From Oscillatoria princeps RMCB-10 (GTDB lineage: Bacteria; Cyanobacteriota; Cyanobacteriia; Cyanobacteriales; Oscillatoriaceae), in assembly GCA_019359235.1 (NCBI GenBank), contig JAHHHT010000029.1, positions 45,745-109,744 of the forward strand: 64,000 nt of DNA, written 5' to 3'. Positions 36,625-45,715 of the stretch are shown in pieces (the stretch's first letter is position 1; the number at the start of each line of letters is the position of its first letter). The notes under the pieces are model-generated. The model was not told the origin of the DNA. It saw only the letters and a list, made by a program, of their open reading frames with translations, and made no database searches. A program made the position numbers and the translations under genes.

Positions 36625-36660
36625 TGGTTCCCCTCGCTCCCCGGCGGAGCCGGGGAACCA
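36625..36660. terminator. Hairpin after the epimerase gene
   Basis: TGGTTCCCC (36625-36633) pairs with GGGGAACCA (36652-36660), with an inner GCTCC/GGAGC stem. It lies 18 bp past the epimerase stop. No U-tract follows, so it may be a palindromic repeat acting as an mRNA 3' stabiliser rather than a classical terminator. Confidence 0.45.
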
Positions 36661-37008
36661 GAATATCGAGGAAGAGCCTCCATATTCTGGCATGTGGGGT
36701 TCTGGCATATGGGGTTCGGGCACAGGGCGATTTTACGTTGATTTGCAGATTGGCAGGGGCGGGTTGAATCGATATATTTGCGGCCCTAAGGGTTGTAATA
36801 AACCCGCTCCCGCCCCTGCCACACGAACAGCGATTGTCAGCGGACATGATATGACGCGATCCTGGCAAGCAAAAAGCACCGGCATCACGCTTCTAGTTGC
36901 CGGCATCACCAGCAGGTTCGGACACGCCGGTGCCAGTCTTTGGGAGCGCCCTCGTCCGAGAACCAGTAATGTCAAATCCGGTAGCATCCTGATTGCACTA
37001 AGAGCTGA

Positions 37009-37297
37009 TTTATAAAGTAATTGTTAAGCCTGAATGCTGGCCATAAATGGGAGCATCCCGATTTTGTAGGGGCGAAGCATTCGGGCGAAGAATCTAAGGG
37101 GCAAATCCAAAGATGTACAGCCCGAATGCTTCGCCCTTATAGATGTGCCCGCAACAAAGGGATGCTCCCGCCAGAAACCGGGAATCTTGCTGTAGTTGTA
37201 GGGGCGGGTTCACCCCAGATGTCTGTGGTCAGCCTTGATTCTTTATAAATCCGCCCCTACTTCCGGCTTCCCCAGCACAAGAAACCCGGTTTCTTGT
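37009..37297. repeat. Composite intergenic repeat, copy 1 (upstream of wza)
   Basis: Starts TTTATAAAGTAATTGTTAAG, continues through GCCAGAAACCGGG and TAGGGGCGGGTTCACC, then CCGCCCCTAC, and ends CTTCCCCAGCACAAGAAACC plus CGGTTTCTTGT. Copy 2 with the same order is at 41924-42102, on the other side of the wza-wzc pair. Copy 1 is longer because the MITE at 37049-37169 is inserted in it. The rest of the 36608-37517 gap has no supported gene. Confidence 0.75.
37049..37169. mobile_element. MITE-like element, copy 2 of the GGGAGCATCCC family
   Basis: Begins GGGAGCATCCCGATTTTGTA and ends ACAAAGGGATGCTCCC. The interior is an inverted GGCGAAGCATTCGGG/CCCGAATGCTTCGCC block without coding capacity. Left flank GCCATAAAT (37040-37048) and right flank GCCAGAAAC (37170-37178) are a decayed 9-bp duplication (7 of 9). 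The uninterrupted site GCCAGAAAC exists once in the sister composite repeat at 41955-41963. Same terminal repeats as the element at 23495-23648, different interior. Confidence 0.75.
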
Positions 37298-37517
37298 GGC
37301 TTCACTTTTTATTTATAAATCAGGCCCACGGTTGGACAGTCCAGCCAGCAGTCCACCCTGTACAAGAGTGGACACCACCTTTGCTTTGGTAAATATGCCG
37401 GTCGTATCCTGTCAGCGATTCATCCCGACGCCAACCCGGGGGGGCACTCTCGTTGGCTCTCCTGCGGTTGATGCTAAAATCCCTATGGTTCGTGCAGATT
37501 TTAGGTATCGGAAATCC

Positions 37518-38993
37518 ATGCGTTCCCAGATCGCCAGCAGCCACAGGTTAATTCAGCGCCTGACCCCACCTGTTACCGGGTTAACACTATCAGGTCTAAT
37601 GGTAATCACCGGCACCGTCCCGGCTATCGCTCAGCTCCCCGGTATCGGGACAGTCGCGCCCAGTCCAGCAGCAGGGCCGGCTCAACTGAAAGAAGCTTAC
37701 ATTTTAGGCCCTGGGGATCTCATTGAAATCGATATCTTCAATGTGCCCGAATACAGCGGGCAGAATGGCCAGCACCGAGTTCTGGTGGATGGCTCACTCA
37801 ACTTGCCCCTGATTGGCAGTGTTTTTGTCAAAGGGCTAACCTTGCAACAGGCTGCTAAAGTAATTTCTGATGGATACGCTCCCTTCCTCACACGTCCCAT
37901 CGTGACCATGAGTCTGGAAGAACCGCGCCCCCTGAACATTGGCGTCGCAGGAGAAGTGAACCGTCCAGGCTCTTACAGCCTGACCCTGATAGGAGTGGGA
38001 AGCGGTGCTACGGGGCAGGGGATTCAAGTGCCAACGGTGACGCGGGCCCTTCAAATGGCCGGGGGAATTACACAAGCTGCGGATCTGAGGCGGATTCAGC
38101 TGCGCCGCCCCCAGGTAACTGGTTCTGAGCAAATTATCAACATCGATCTTTGGGAATTGTTGCAGACCGGGGATTTGCGCCAAGACCTCGGCTTGCGAGA
38201 TGGGGACACAATTTTTGTCCCGACGGCAACGAATGTCAACTTGGCAGAAGCGTCACAGCTATCGACTACCAGCTTTTCTGGCGATCCGACTCGGCCCCTG
38301 AAGATAGCCGTCGTCGGTGAAGTCAACAGTCCTGGTTCCTACACCATACAGAGAGTTAGTGACCAAGGCGCACAGCTGGGGCTGGTCACTGTAACCCGGG
38401 CTATTGAAACGGCGGGGGGAATTACCCAAACAGCGGATGTTCGGCGGATTCAGGTGCGCCGGCCCACGAAAGAAGGCGTGGAAAAGGTTATTGATGTGGA
38501 TCTCTGGCAGCTTTTGCAGTCCGGCGACCTCAGCCAAGACATGATTTTGGATCAGGGAGACACCGTTGTGATTCCGCCGGCAGAGAATATAGACTTAACG
38601 GAGGCACCCCAACTCGCCGCTGCCAGTTTTTCGCCAAAGACGATTGCAGTCAACGTGGTGGGGGAAGTGGTCAGACCGGGCGCTGTGCAAGTGCCGCCCA
38701 ACACTTCTTTGAACCAGGCATTGCTAGCAGCGGGCGGATTTAACAATACGCGAGCCCGCAAGCAGGAAGTGGAACTGATTCGCCTGAACCCCAATGGCAC
38801 CGTTGCTCGCCGGACTGTCAAGGTTGACTTTTCCCAAGAGCTCAATGAGGAAACCAATCCCGCCCTGCGCCCCAACGATGTGATTGTCGTAGGGCGCACT
38901 GGTCTGGCCAGTTTCTCGGACACCCTAGGTACAGTGCTAAGTCCACTGGGCGGAGTGTTTTCAATTTTTAACATTTTTAGACTCTTTCGCTAG
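37518..38993 (+). CDS. Polysaccharide export outer-membrane protein (Wza/OPX) with SLBB domains
   Basis: A 491-residue exported protein from the chosen ATG (37518). The N-terminus has a hydrophobic stretch LTLSGLMVITGTVPAIAQ, a signal peptide ending near residue 39. The polysaccharide-export domain follows: YILGPGDLIEIDIFNVPEYS, VLVDGSLNLPLIGSVFVKGL. Three SLBB-like repeats then open VAGEVNRPGSYSL, VVGEVNSPGSYTI and VVGEVVRPGAVQV, each with TVTRALQMAGGI-type cores. A short C-terminal hydrophobic segment may cross the outer membrane. It forms the outer-membrane exit for the polymer with the Wzc-like kinase encoded 249 bp downstream. Starts at 37296 and 37485 are possible but would put long tails before the signal peptide. 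Confidence 0.9.
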   Translation: MRSQIASSHRLIQRLTPPVTGLTLSGLMVITGTVPAIAQLPGIGTVAPSPAAGPAQLKEAYILGPGDLIEIDIFNVPEYSGQNGQHRVLVDGSLNLPLIGSVFVKGLTLQQAAKVISDGYAPFLTRPIVTMSLEEPRPLNIGVAGEVNRPGSYSLTLIGVGSGATGQGIQVPTVTRALQMAGGITQAADLRRIQLRRPQVTGSEQIINIDLWELLQTGDLRQDLGLRDGDTIFVPTATNVNLAEASQLSTTSFSGDPTRPLKIAVVGEVNSPGSYTIQRVSDQGAQLGLVTVTRAIETAGGITQTADVRRIQVRRPTKEGVEKVIDVDLWQLLQSGDLSQDMILDQGDTVVIPPAENIDLTEAPQLAAASFSPKTIAVNVVGEVVRPGAVQVPPNTSLNQALLAAGGFNNTRARKQEVELIRLNPNGTVARRTVKVDFSQELNEETNPALRPNDVIVVGRTGLASFSDTLGTVLSPLGGVFSIFNIFRLFR

Positions 38994-39040
38994 GCACGCC
39001 AATCGCAGTTAAGTAGATGAGCAGAATTAAACGTAAAATA

Positions 39041-39130
39041 AACCTCTCCCCCCACCCCCCTTTCCGCAAACGGAGAGGAAGGAAATTCTCCCCCTCCCCG
39101 TTAACGGGGAGGGGGTTGGGGGGTGAGGTT
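39041..39130. repeat. AACCTCTCCCC...GGGGTGAGGTT inverted repeat
   Basis: C-rich left arm (AACCTCTCCCCCCACCCCCC) and G-rich right arm (GGTTGGGGGGTGAGGTT) with a CCCCGTTAACGGGG inner hairpin. Same family as blocks near 3707, 23517 and 51065. It fills most of the wza-wzc gap. Confidence 0.7.
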
Positions 39131-39242
39131 CTTTGTGAAAGAACTTAATTGCTCGCTAGACGCCAGCAAGCGTGGCCGTGCAAAATAACCACAAAGCTAC
39201 AATTATAAGATAGCAATTAAGAAAACATATATAGGGTTCAAG

Positions 39243-41576
39243 ATGGAAACAGCACAAAATTCTCAGCCGCTATCGCTCAACAGGAATGGCAGTCCGCCAC
39301 AGCTATTACCGTCGCCCTACGGAACTGAGTTGCAAGAGCCTGAAGAAGATGAGTTGGAGTTGGGGCAGCTTTTGGCTGCTATCCGTCGCAGAGCCGTTTT
39401 AATTGCCGGTGTCACCACGGCAGTGACGGCTGCAGCCTTGGCTTTGACCGTCAATCAGACTCCTGAGTATAAAGGTAAATTTCAGCTGTTAGTTGAGCCT
39501 GTAAACCAGCAAAATCAGCTGTCCGGTGCGGCTGCGATGGCGCAGAGCTTTGGTTTAGGTGGGGGGCTGGGAAATACCGGCTTGGATTACGACAGCCAGG
39601 TTGAGGTGTTGCAGAGCCCCAAAGTGATGGCTCCGATTATTCAGCAGCTGAAAGCTCGGTATTCTGACATGGACTACAAATCACTGTTTGGGAAAAAACC
39701 AACCTTATCGATTGGGCGGCTGAAAAAAACGAAACTGATAGAAATCAGTTACCTCGACCCCGATCCGGAAAAGGTTCAGTTTGTCTTGGAGCAAGTGGCT
39801 CAAGGATATCTCAGTTATAGTCGGGACGATCGCAAGACAAGCAGCCGCCAAGGAATTCAGTTTATTGACGACCAGCTGCCAAAACTGCGGGAGCGAGTTT
39901 ACAAGCTGCAAGGAGACCTCCAGCAGTTTCGCCAGAAGAACCAATTGATTGACCCTCAAGTTCAAGGCCAACAATTGGCTCAGCAAGTTGCTGAACTCCA
40001 GAACCAGGAGTTAGAGAATCAAACCGCACTGATTCAGCAGCGAGGGATCTACCAGACCCTGCAACAGCAGCTGGGTCTGGACCCCAATACGGCGATCGCA
40101 GCTACCGCTTTAAGTGAAGCGCCTCGCTACCAAAACTTGCTCAACCAACTCCAGGGTATAGAAGCTGCGATCGCCACGGAATTAACTCGGTTTACAGAAA
40201 AACATCCAAATATTCAGGTACTGCTGGCTCGAAAGGAAAAGTTGCTTCCCCTGTTGGAGGAAGAAGCGCAAAATGTTCTGGGTAAAGACTTGGCAAGCGC
40301 TGTTGTGGGCAATCCGCAAGTGCGAACTTTCCAAAACTCGGTTCGCCGCGATCTGGCAGGGCGACTGGTGAGTACCGTGCAGACCATCCAGATTTTAGAG
40401 GTGCGCGATAGAGCTATTACTCAGGCTATCAATGATGTCAATAAAGAAATTCTAAAATTTCCAGTTACGGTGCGTGAGCTCACCGACCTGCAGCGGGAAT
40501 TGGGGTTGGCGAGCAATACGTTGAACCAACTTCTAGGCCAACGAGAAATGTTGCAGGTGGATGCAGCTAAGGAGGATGTGCCTTGGGAGCTGACAGATGA
40601 TCCTAAGGCTCCAAAAATCCCGCGCGACGACAAGGGCAAACTGATACCGGCTTCTCCTAAATTGCTGCAAAATGTAGCTCTCGGTACAATTTTGGGCTTG
40701 ATGCTGGGCTTGGGGGCGGCAATGCTCGCCGAACGGCTTAACAATGTGTTCCACTCGCCTGATGAACTGAAAGATGCTACCAGATGGCCTCTGCTAGGGG
40801 TGATTCCCTCCAGTGAAAGGGATGCCCTACCGGCCCAACCGGCACTCATAGCTGATTCAAGCCCAACAGACCAATTCCACTCTGCCAGCACTTCGCCGTT
40901 TGTGGAAGCTTTTCGCTCTCTCAACGCCAATCTGCGCCTCCTCGGAGCGGGCAGCCCCATCCGCTGTTTGGCGGTCAGCTCACCGGCACCGGCAGACGGT
41001 AAATCTACCGTTGCCGCACACCTGGCGCTGGCGGCAGCTGCTATGGGACAGCGAGTGCTGCTGGTGGATGCAGACCTCCGCTGGCCTCAGCTCCATGACC
41101 TGTTGGGCCTCCCCAATAAGCGGGGGCTGAGCGATGTGGTTGCCACCGCACTAGCGCCGGATGAGGCGATTCAGAAAGCCCCCCACGAGGAAAACCTGTT
41201 TGTGCTGACTGCCGGCTCTGTCGCACCCGACCCTCTCCGCCTCCTCTCCTCCAAGAAAATGCACAATTTAATGGCTCAATGGCAAGCTGACTATGATTTG
41301 ATTATCTATGACACGCCGCCTTTGTTGGGTCTGGCAGACGGCAGTCTTCTGGCCGGCCATACGGATGGGATTTTGCTGGTTGTCAGCATGGGTGAGACGG
41401 ATCGCTCTGAAGTCAAACAAGCACTGGAAGGTTTGCAAATGGCTGGCACCCCCGTCTTAGGTGTCGTGGCCAACCGGGCTAAAGAGTATGCCACCGGCTC
41501 CTACTACAACCGCCGCCGGTATTCCGCGCCTCCTGCCGAGGAAAACAGCCCGGACCCGGATGCTGTCTCCGTCTAA
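39243..41576 (+). CDS. Wzc-like polysaccharide co-polymerase / BY-type tyrosine kinase
   Basis: A 777-residue inner-membrane protein controlling polymer length and export. A Wzz domain begins with LGQLLAAIRRRAVLIAGVTTAVTAAALALTV (first transmembrane segment near 55-75). A long coiled-coil periplasmic region rich in Gln and Leu follows (about 190-420), then a second transmembrane segment ALGTILGLMLGLGAAML (near 485). The cytoplasmic kinase has Walker A ADGKSTVAAHLALAAA, Walker A' VLLVDADLRWPQL and Walker B LIIYDTPPLLGLADGSLLA. The C-terminal tail YATGSYYNRRRYSAPP carries the tyrosine cluster that is autophosphorylated in this family. It pairs with the Wza-like exporter upstream. Confidence 0.93.
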   Translation: METAQNSQPLSLNRNGSPPQLLPSPYGTELQEPEEDELELGQLLAAIRRRAVLIAGVTTAVTAAALALTVNQTPEYKGKFQLLVEPVNQQNQLSGAAAMAQSFGLGGGLGNTGLDYDSQVEVLQSPKVMAPIIQQLKARYSDMDYKSLFGKKPTLSIGRLKKTKLIEISYLDPDPEKVQFVLEQVAQGYLSYSRDDRKTSSRQGIQFIDDQLPKLRERVYKLQGDLQQFRQKNQLIDPQVQGQQLAQQVAELQNQELENQTALIQQRGIYQTLQQQLGLDPNTAIAATALSEAPRYQNLLNQLQGIEAAIATELTRFTEKHPNIQVLLARKEKLLPLLEEEAQNVLGKDLASAVVGNPQVRTFQNSVRRDLAGRLVSTVQTIQILEVRDRAITQAINDVNKEILKFPVTVRELTDLQRELGLASNTLNQLLGQREMLQVDAAKEDVPWELTDDPKAPKIPRDDKGKLIPASPKLLQNVALGTILGLMLGLGAAMLAERLNNVFHSPDELKDATRWPLLGVIPSSERDALPAQPALIADSSPTDQFHSASTSPFVEAFRSLNANLRLLGAGSPIRCLAVSSPAPADGKSTVAAHLALAAAAMGQRVLLVDADLRWPQLHDLLGLPNKRGLSDVVATALAPDEAIQKAPHEENLFVLTAGSVAPDPLRLLSSKKMHNLMAQWQADYDLIIYDTPPLLGLADGSLLAGHTDGILLVVSMGETDRSEVKQALEGLQMAGTPVLGVVANRAKEYATGSYYNRRRYSAPPAEENSPDPDAVSV

Positions 41577-41923
41577 TCGCCGGTGTCAATTAGGTTTGTC
41601 GGTTGTGCCCGCAGGACAGGCATCTTGCTTGTCCTTGAAGGCATCTGGGACAGATGCCCTGCCGGTTGCAGATATTTGTAAAGCATGCAATTGCCAAACG
41701 CTATAACAGCATATCGGCTGAGAGTTTTAGCTTTCTCATCTTTCCATATCCTTATTACAAGGCTACAATATGAGTGGCAAATAGCGCATGTTTTGTATTT
41801 AAAATCATGGTCAATTAACCGTTGTTATATACCTGAATATACAGATTATTACAGAGGTGTAACCACAGAAATAATAGGGTTTCTGAGATTTATTGACCGG
41901 CGCTCTAGGGCGCTGATAGCGTG

Positions 41924-42102
41924 TTTATAAAGTAATTGTTAAGCCCGATTGAGGGCCAGAAACCGGGTTTCTCTGGCAGTCGCCTATGTTCACCCCGGTA
42001 GGGGCGGGTTTATCCGACATATCTGCTGGTAGCAAAGGATATCGATAAACCCGCCCCTACTTGTTATTTCCGCTTCCCCACCACAAGAAACCCGGTTTCT
42101 TG
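41924..42102. repeat. Composite intergenic repeat, copy 2 (downstream of wzc)
   Basis: Same order of modules as 37009-37297 without the MITE: TTTATAAAGTAATTGTTAAG, GCCAGAAACCGGG (41955-41967), TAGGGGCGGGTTTATCC, AACCCGCCCCTAC, CTTCCCCACCACAAGAAACC plus CGGTTTCTTGT. The remainder of the 746-bp gap between wzc and ssaD (41577-42322) has an AGGACAGGCATCTTGC-type repeat near 41612 and no gene. Confidence 0.75.
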
Positions 42103-42322
42103 TTACCTAAAATTTAGATAAATTCTTCCCGCCGCACACAGGGGGAGTGGCATGAGAGCAAAAAACGCTACATTGTTGAGTTACGTTTCAAATTCCCTGG
42201 CTTTGTAGCAAAACGATCTTTTAAAAGACAAACTTAATAATAGGTGCTTGCGGGGGACAGCACCGGCTTCCTGAGTTCCCGATGCCTGTCCCCCCACATC
42301 CTGTTTAATTTGGACTCACGTT

Positions 42323-43690
42323 ATGGCTATCGCTACGATTAACCCCGCCACCGGGGAAACCCTGAAAACCTTCGCTCCGCTGACCGATGCCCAGATAGAA
42401 GCGAAACTCGACCTTTCCGCGCGGGCGTTTGAGCAGTACCGGCGCATCCCTATCGAGCAACGAGCCAGCTGGATGAAGGCCGCTGCGGATATTGTGCAGC
42501 AGGGGAGCGAGCGGTTTGGCTTCCTTATGGCCCTGGAAATGGGCAAAACTTTGAAATCTGCGATTGCAGAGGCGGAAAAATGCGCTTGGGTGTGCCGGTA
42601 CTACGCTGAAAACGCCGCAGACTTTCTGGCGGACGTGCCGGTGTCCTCTGATGCCAGCCGCAGTTTTGTCCGCTACCAGCCTCTGGGCCCGGTTTTGGCC
42701 GTCATGCCCTGGAATTTTCCCTTCTGGCAGGTGTTCCGCTTTGCCGCACCGGCACTGATGGCGGGAAATGCCGGCTTGCTCAAGCACGCCTCCAATGTCC
42801 CGCAGTGCGCTTTGGCCATTGAGGAAATTTTCCTGCAGGCCGGTTTCCCAGAGGGCGTATTTCAAACCTTGCTGGTGGGATCGGACAAGGTTGCCAATAT
42901 TATAGCTGACGAGCGGGTCGTGGCGGCGACGCTCACCGGCAGCGAGCACGCCGGCATCAGCTTGGCACAAGCAGCCGCCAAGCAAATTAAAAAAACCGTC
43001 CTGGAACTGGGGGGGAGCGACCCGTTTATTGTTCTGCCAAGTGCGGACTTGGAAGCCGCTGTGGCCACCGGCGTCGCCTCTCGGATGCTCAACAGTGGCC
43101 AATCCTGCATTGCGGCCAAACGCTTTATTCTGGCCCACCCGATCGCAGATGAATTTGAGCAAAGATTCGTAGAGAAATTTAAAGCAATGCAGATCGGCGA
43201 TCCGATGAGTGCTACAACAGATGTTGGCCCCTTAGCGACTCCTGAAATTCTTAAGGATCTGGATAGCCTTGTCCAAAGCTGCATTCAAAAGGGTGCCCGC
43301 GTTTTAACAGGAGGACAACCTTTGTCCAACCGCCCCGGTAATTTCTATCCCCCGACGATTTTGACGGATCTGCCGCCAGGCTCACCGGCGTACAGCGAGG
43401 AATTTTTTGGGCCGGTGGCGCTGCTATTCAGGGTGGCCGGGATCGACGAGGCCATTGAGCTGGCCAACAGCACTGTTTTTGGGCTGGGAGCGAGTGCCTG
43501 GACGAATGTTGAGTCAGAGCGCGAGCGCTTAATGGAGGAACTGGAAGCAGGTGCCGTATTTATCAACGGCATGGTCAAATCTGACCCCCGCCTGCCCTTT
43601 GGCGGCATTAAGCGTTCCGGGTACGGTCGGGAATTGAGCATCCAAGGCATTCACGAATTTGTGAATGTCAAAACCGTTTGGGTGAAGTAG
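42323..43690 (+). CDS. ssaD: Succinate-semialdehyde dehydrogenase, NAD(P)+
   Basis: A 455-residue aldehyde dehydrogenase that oxidises succinic semialdehyde to succinate. It shows GPVLAVMPWNFPFWQVFRF, TGSEHAGISLAQAAAKQIKKTVLELGGSDPFIVL (split; with the general-base glutamate in LELGG), the catalytic cysteine in NSGQSCIAAKRF, FFGPVALLFR and the C-terminal LPFGGIKRSGYGREL. The next gene, 102 bp downstream in the same direction, is a 2-oxoglutarate decarboxylase-like enzyme. In Synechococcus PCC 7002 the adjacent pair converts 2-oxoglutarate to succinate and completes the TCA cycle in the absence of 2-oxoglutarate dehydrogenase. The function here rests on that adjacency plus the family. Confidence 0.92.
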   Translation: MAIATINPATGETLKTFAPLTDAQIEAKLDLSARAFEQYRRIPIEQRASWMKAAADIVQQGSERFGFLMALEMGKTLKSAIAEAEKCAWVCRYYAENAADFLADVPVSSDASRSFVRYQPLGPVLAVMPWNFPFWQVFRFAAPALMAGNAGLLKHASNVPQCALAIEEIFLQAGFPEGVFQTLLVGSDKVANIIADERVVAATLTGSEHAGISLAQAAAKQIKKTVLELGGSDPFIVLPSADLEAAVATGVASRMLNSGQSCIAAKRFILAHPIADEFEQRFVEKFKAMQIGDPMSATTDVGPLATPEILKDLDSLVQSCIQKGARVLTGGQPLSNRPGNFYPPTILTDLPPGSPAYSEEFFGPVALLFRVAGIDEAIELANSTVFGLGASAWTNVESERERLMEELEAGAVFINGMVKSDPRLPFGGIKRSGYGRELSIQGIHEFVNVKTVWVK

Positions 43691-43792
43691 TATCGCGTCC
43701 ATTGCTAATGGCTAATCGCTGAGTGTCCTCAAAAATTAACAATTAGCAATTAGCAATTCAGGCGCTTGAGGAATTGTTGAGGAAAAACTGAC

Positions 43793-45439
43793 ATGGGAGA
43801 GATGAATACAGCCGAACTGCTGGTGCGCTGTCTGGAAAATGAAGGCGTGCGATACGTTTTTGGACTGCCTGGAGAAGAAAATCTCCACGTCTTGGAAGCA
43901 CTCCGACATTCTTCCATCCAATTTATTACCACGCGGCACGAGCAGGGCGCGGCTTTTATGGCCGATGTTTACGGGCGTCTGACCGGCAAAGCCGGGGTTT
44001 GCCTGTCCACCCTCGGTCCTGGTGCCACCAACCTGATGACGGGAGTGGCGGACGCCAACCTCGACGGTGCGCCCCTGGTGGCGATCACCGGTCAGGTGGG
44101 AACCGACCGCATGCACATTGAATCCCACCAATACTTAGATTTGGTGGCCATGTTTGCGCCGGTGACCAAATGGAACGCCCAGATCGTCCGCCCCAGCATT
44201 GCGCCAGAAGTTGTCCGCAAGGCGTTTAAGCTAGGGCAGACAGAAAAACCCGGGGCGGTTCACATTGATGTGCCGGAAAACATTGCGGCGATGCCGGTGA
44301 CGGGTGCCCCCCTGAACAAGGACAAGCTGGAAAAAACCTTTGCCTCCTACCACAGTATCAATGAAGCGGCGGCCATTATTTCCAAGGCTCAACACCCGCT
44401 GATCCTGGTGGGCAATGGGGCAATCCGCGCCAACGCCAGTTCGGCGCTGACGGAATTTGCCACCCGCCTGAACATCCCCGTGGCCAATACGTTCATGGGC
44501 AAAGGGGTGATTCCCTACACCCATCCGCTGGCGCTGTGGAGTGCCGGTCTGCAACAGCGGGATTACATCAGCTGTGGGTTCGATCGCGCCGATCTGGTAA
44601 TCGCGGTTGGCTACGACCTAATTGAATATTCCCCCAAGAAGTGGAATCCCGAAGGCAAAATCGAGATTATCCATATCAGTGCCACTCCCGCAGAGGTTGA
44701 CAGCAGTTACATTCCGGAAGTGGAGGTGGTGGGGGATATTTCCGATTCGCTCTACGAAATTGTGCGCCGCGCCGACCGGCAGGGGAAACCCGACCCCTAT
44801 GCCATTGAGTTGCGGGCGGATATTCGCGCGGATTACGAGCAATATGCCAATGACGACGGGTTCCCCATTAAGCCGCAAAAGCTGATCTATGACTTGCGTC
44901 AGGTGATGGGACCTGAAGATATTGTCATCTCTGATGTGGGTGCCCACAAGATGTGGATCGCCCGTCACTACCACTGCGACCGGCCCAATACCTGCTTGAT
45001 TTCCAATGGCTTCGCGGCAATGGGCATTGCTATCCCCGGCGCTATCGCAGCTAAACTGGTCTATCCCGACCGGAAAATCGTGGCGGCAACCGGCGATGGC
45101 GGCTTTATGATGAATTGCCAGGAGTTGGAAACTGCTCTGCGCGTCGGCACGGCGTTTGTCACTATCATTTTCAATGATGGGGGCTACGGCTTGATTGAGT
45201 GGAAGCAACAGAATCACTACGGTGATTCCGCCTTCGTCCATTTCGGCAATCCCGATTTTGTCAAATTCGCCGAAAGCATGGGTCTGAAGGGCTACCGGAT
45301 TTCTTCCGCTGCTGACCTGATTCCCACTCTCAAGGAGGCTCTCGCTCAAGACGTTCCCTCGGTGATTGACTGTCCGGTGGACTACCGGGAAAATATCCGC
45401 TTCTCTCAAAAAGCGGGCGATTTGAGTTGCGCGATCTAG
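43793..45439 (+). CDS. ogdA: 2-oxoglutarate decarboxylase (acetolactate synthase-like, ThDP)
   Basis: A 548-residue thiamin-diphosphate enzyme. It starts NTAELLVRCLENEGVRYVFGLPGEENLHVL and has the catalytic glutamate in TTRHEQGAAFMADVYGRLTG. The central domain includes HPLILVGNGAIRA. The ThDP/Mg motif is ATGDGGFMMNCQELETALRVGTAFVTIIFND (split across residues about 435-467). It looks like an acetolactate synthase large subunit, but pairing with succinate-semialdehyde dehydrogenase points to the cyanobacterial 2-oxoglutarate decarboxylase making succinic semialdehyde. No small regulatory subunit gene is nearby. The start at ATG 43793 has GAGG 10 nt upstream; an internal ATG at 43802 is less well spaced. 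Confidence 0.88.
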   Translation: MGEMNTAELLVRCLENEGVRYVFGLPGEENLHVLEALRHSSIQFITTRHEQGAAFMADVYGRLTGKAGVCLSTLGPGATNLMTGVADANLDGAPLVAITGQVGTDRMHIESHQYLDLVAMFAPVTKWNAQIVRPSIAPEVVRKAFKLGQTEKPGAVHIDVPENIAAMPVTGAPLNKDKLEKTFASYHSINEAAAIISKAQHPLILVGNGAIRANASSALTEFATRLNIPVANTFMGKGVIPYTHPLALWSAGLQQRDYISCGFDRADLVIAVGYDLIEYSPKKWNPEGKIEIIHISATPAEVDSSYIPEVEVVGDISDSLYEIVRRADRQGKPDPYAIELRADIRADYEQYANDDGFPIKPQKLIYDLRQVMGPEDIVISDVGAHKMWIARHYHCDRPNTCLISNGFAAMGIAIPGAIAAKLVYPDRKIVAATGDGGFMMNCQELETALRVGTAFVTIIFNDGGYGLIEWKQQNHYGDSAFVHFGNPDFVKFAESMGLKGYRISSAADLIPTLKEALAQDVPSVIDCPVDYRENIRFSQKAGDLSCAI

Positions 45440-45508
45440 AATAGAGAAGCGCAAAATTAAGCGCTAGCTGGCGGGAAACCCCGGCTCGCTCCCAGATGGC
45501 CTCCCCCA

Positions 45509-45647
45509 GTAAGGGCGAAGCATCCGGTGAGAAATTTTTCCATAAAACCCGTAAGGGCGAAGCATCCGGTGAGAAACGTTTTCTAGAAAGTTTATCAGTT
45601 ATCGCCCGGATGCTTCGCCCCTACCCGCCCGGATGCTTCGCCCCTAC
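45509..45647. repeat. Two direct and two inverted copies of a GGCGAAGCATCCGG repeat
   Basis: GTAAGGGCGAAGCATCCGGT plus GAGAAA occurs at 45509-45534 and again at 45551-45576. The inverse GCCCGGATGCTTCGCCCCTA plus C occurs at 45604-45624 and 45627-45647. A related inverted pair forms the interior of the MITE at 37049-37169. The block fills the gap before the methyltransferase. Confidence 0.8.
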
Positions 45648-45715
45648 TTCTTCTTATTCTGACTCTGCGCCCTCTGTGGCGGTTGATTGTTCCAAAAGTA
45701 ATTAACTAATTGAAC

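Noticed and set aside
11685..41576. Heterocyst envelope polysaccharide (hep) island
   Set aside because: hetR and polysaccharide genes occur in the same window, but no diagnostic hep or hgl gene was recognised; a general EPS/sheath cluster is the safer call.
43793..45439. Acetolactate synthase large subunit (ilvB)
   Set aside because: The similarity is real, but adjacency to succinate-semialdehyde dehydrogenase and no small subunit favour 2-oxoglutarate decarboxylase.
45509..45647. Possible CRISPR array (repeated 26-mer)
   Set aside because: Only two direct copies with a 16-nt gap, then inverted copies, no further spacers and no cas genes in the window.
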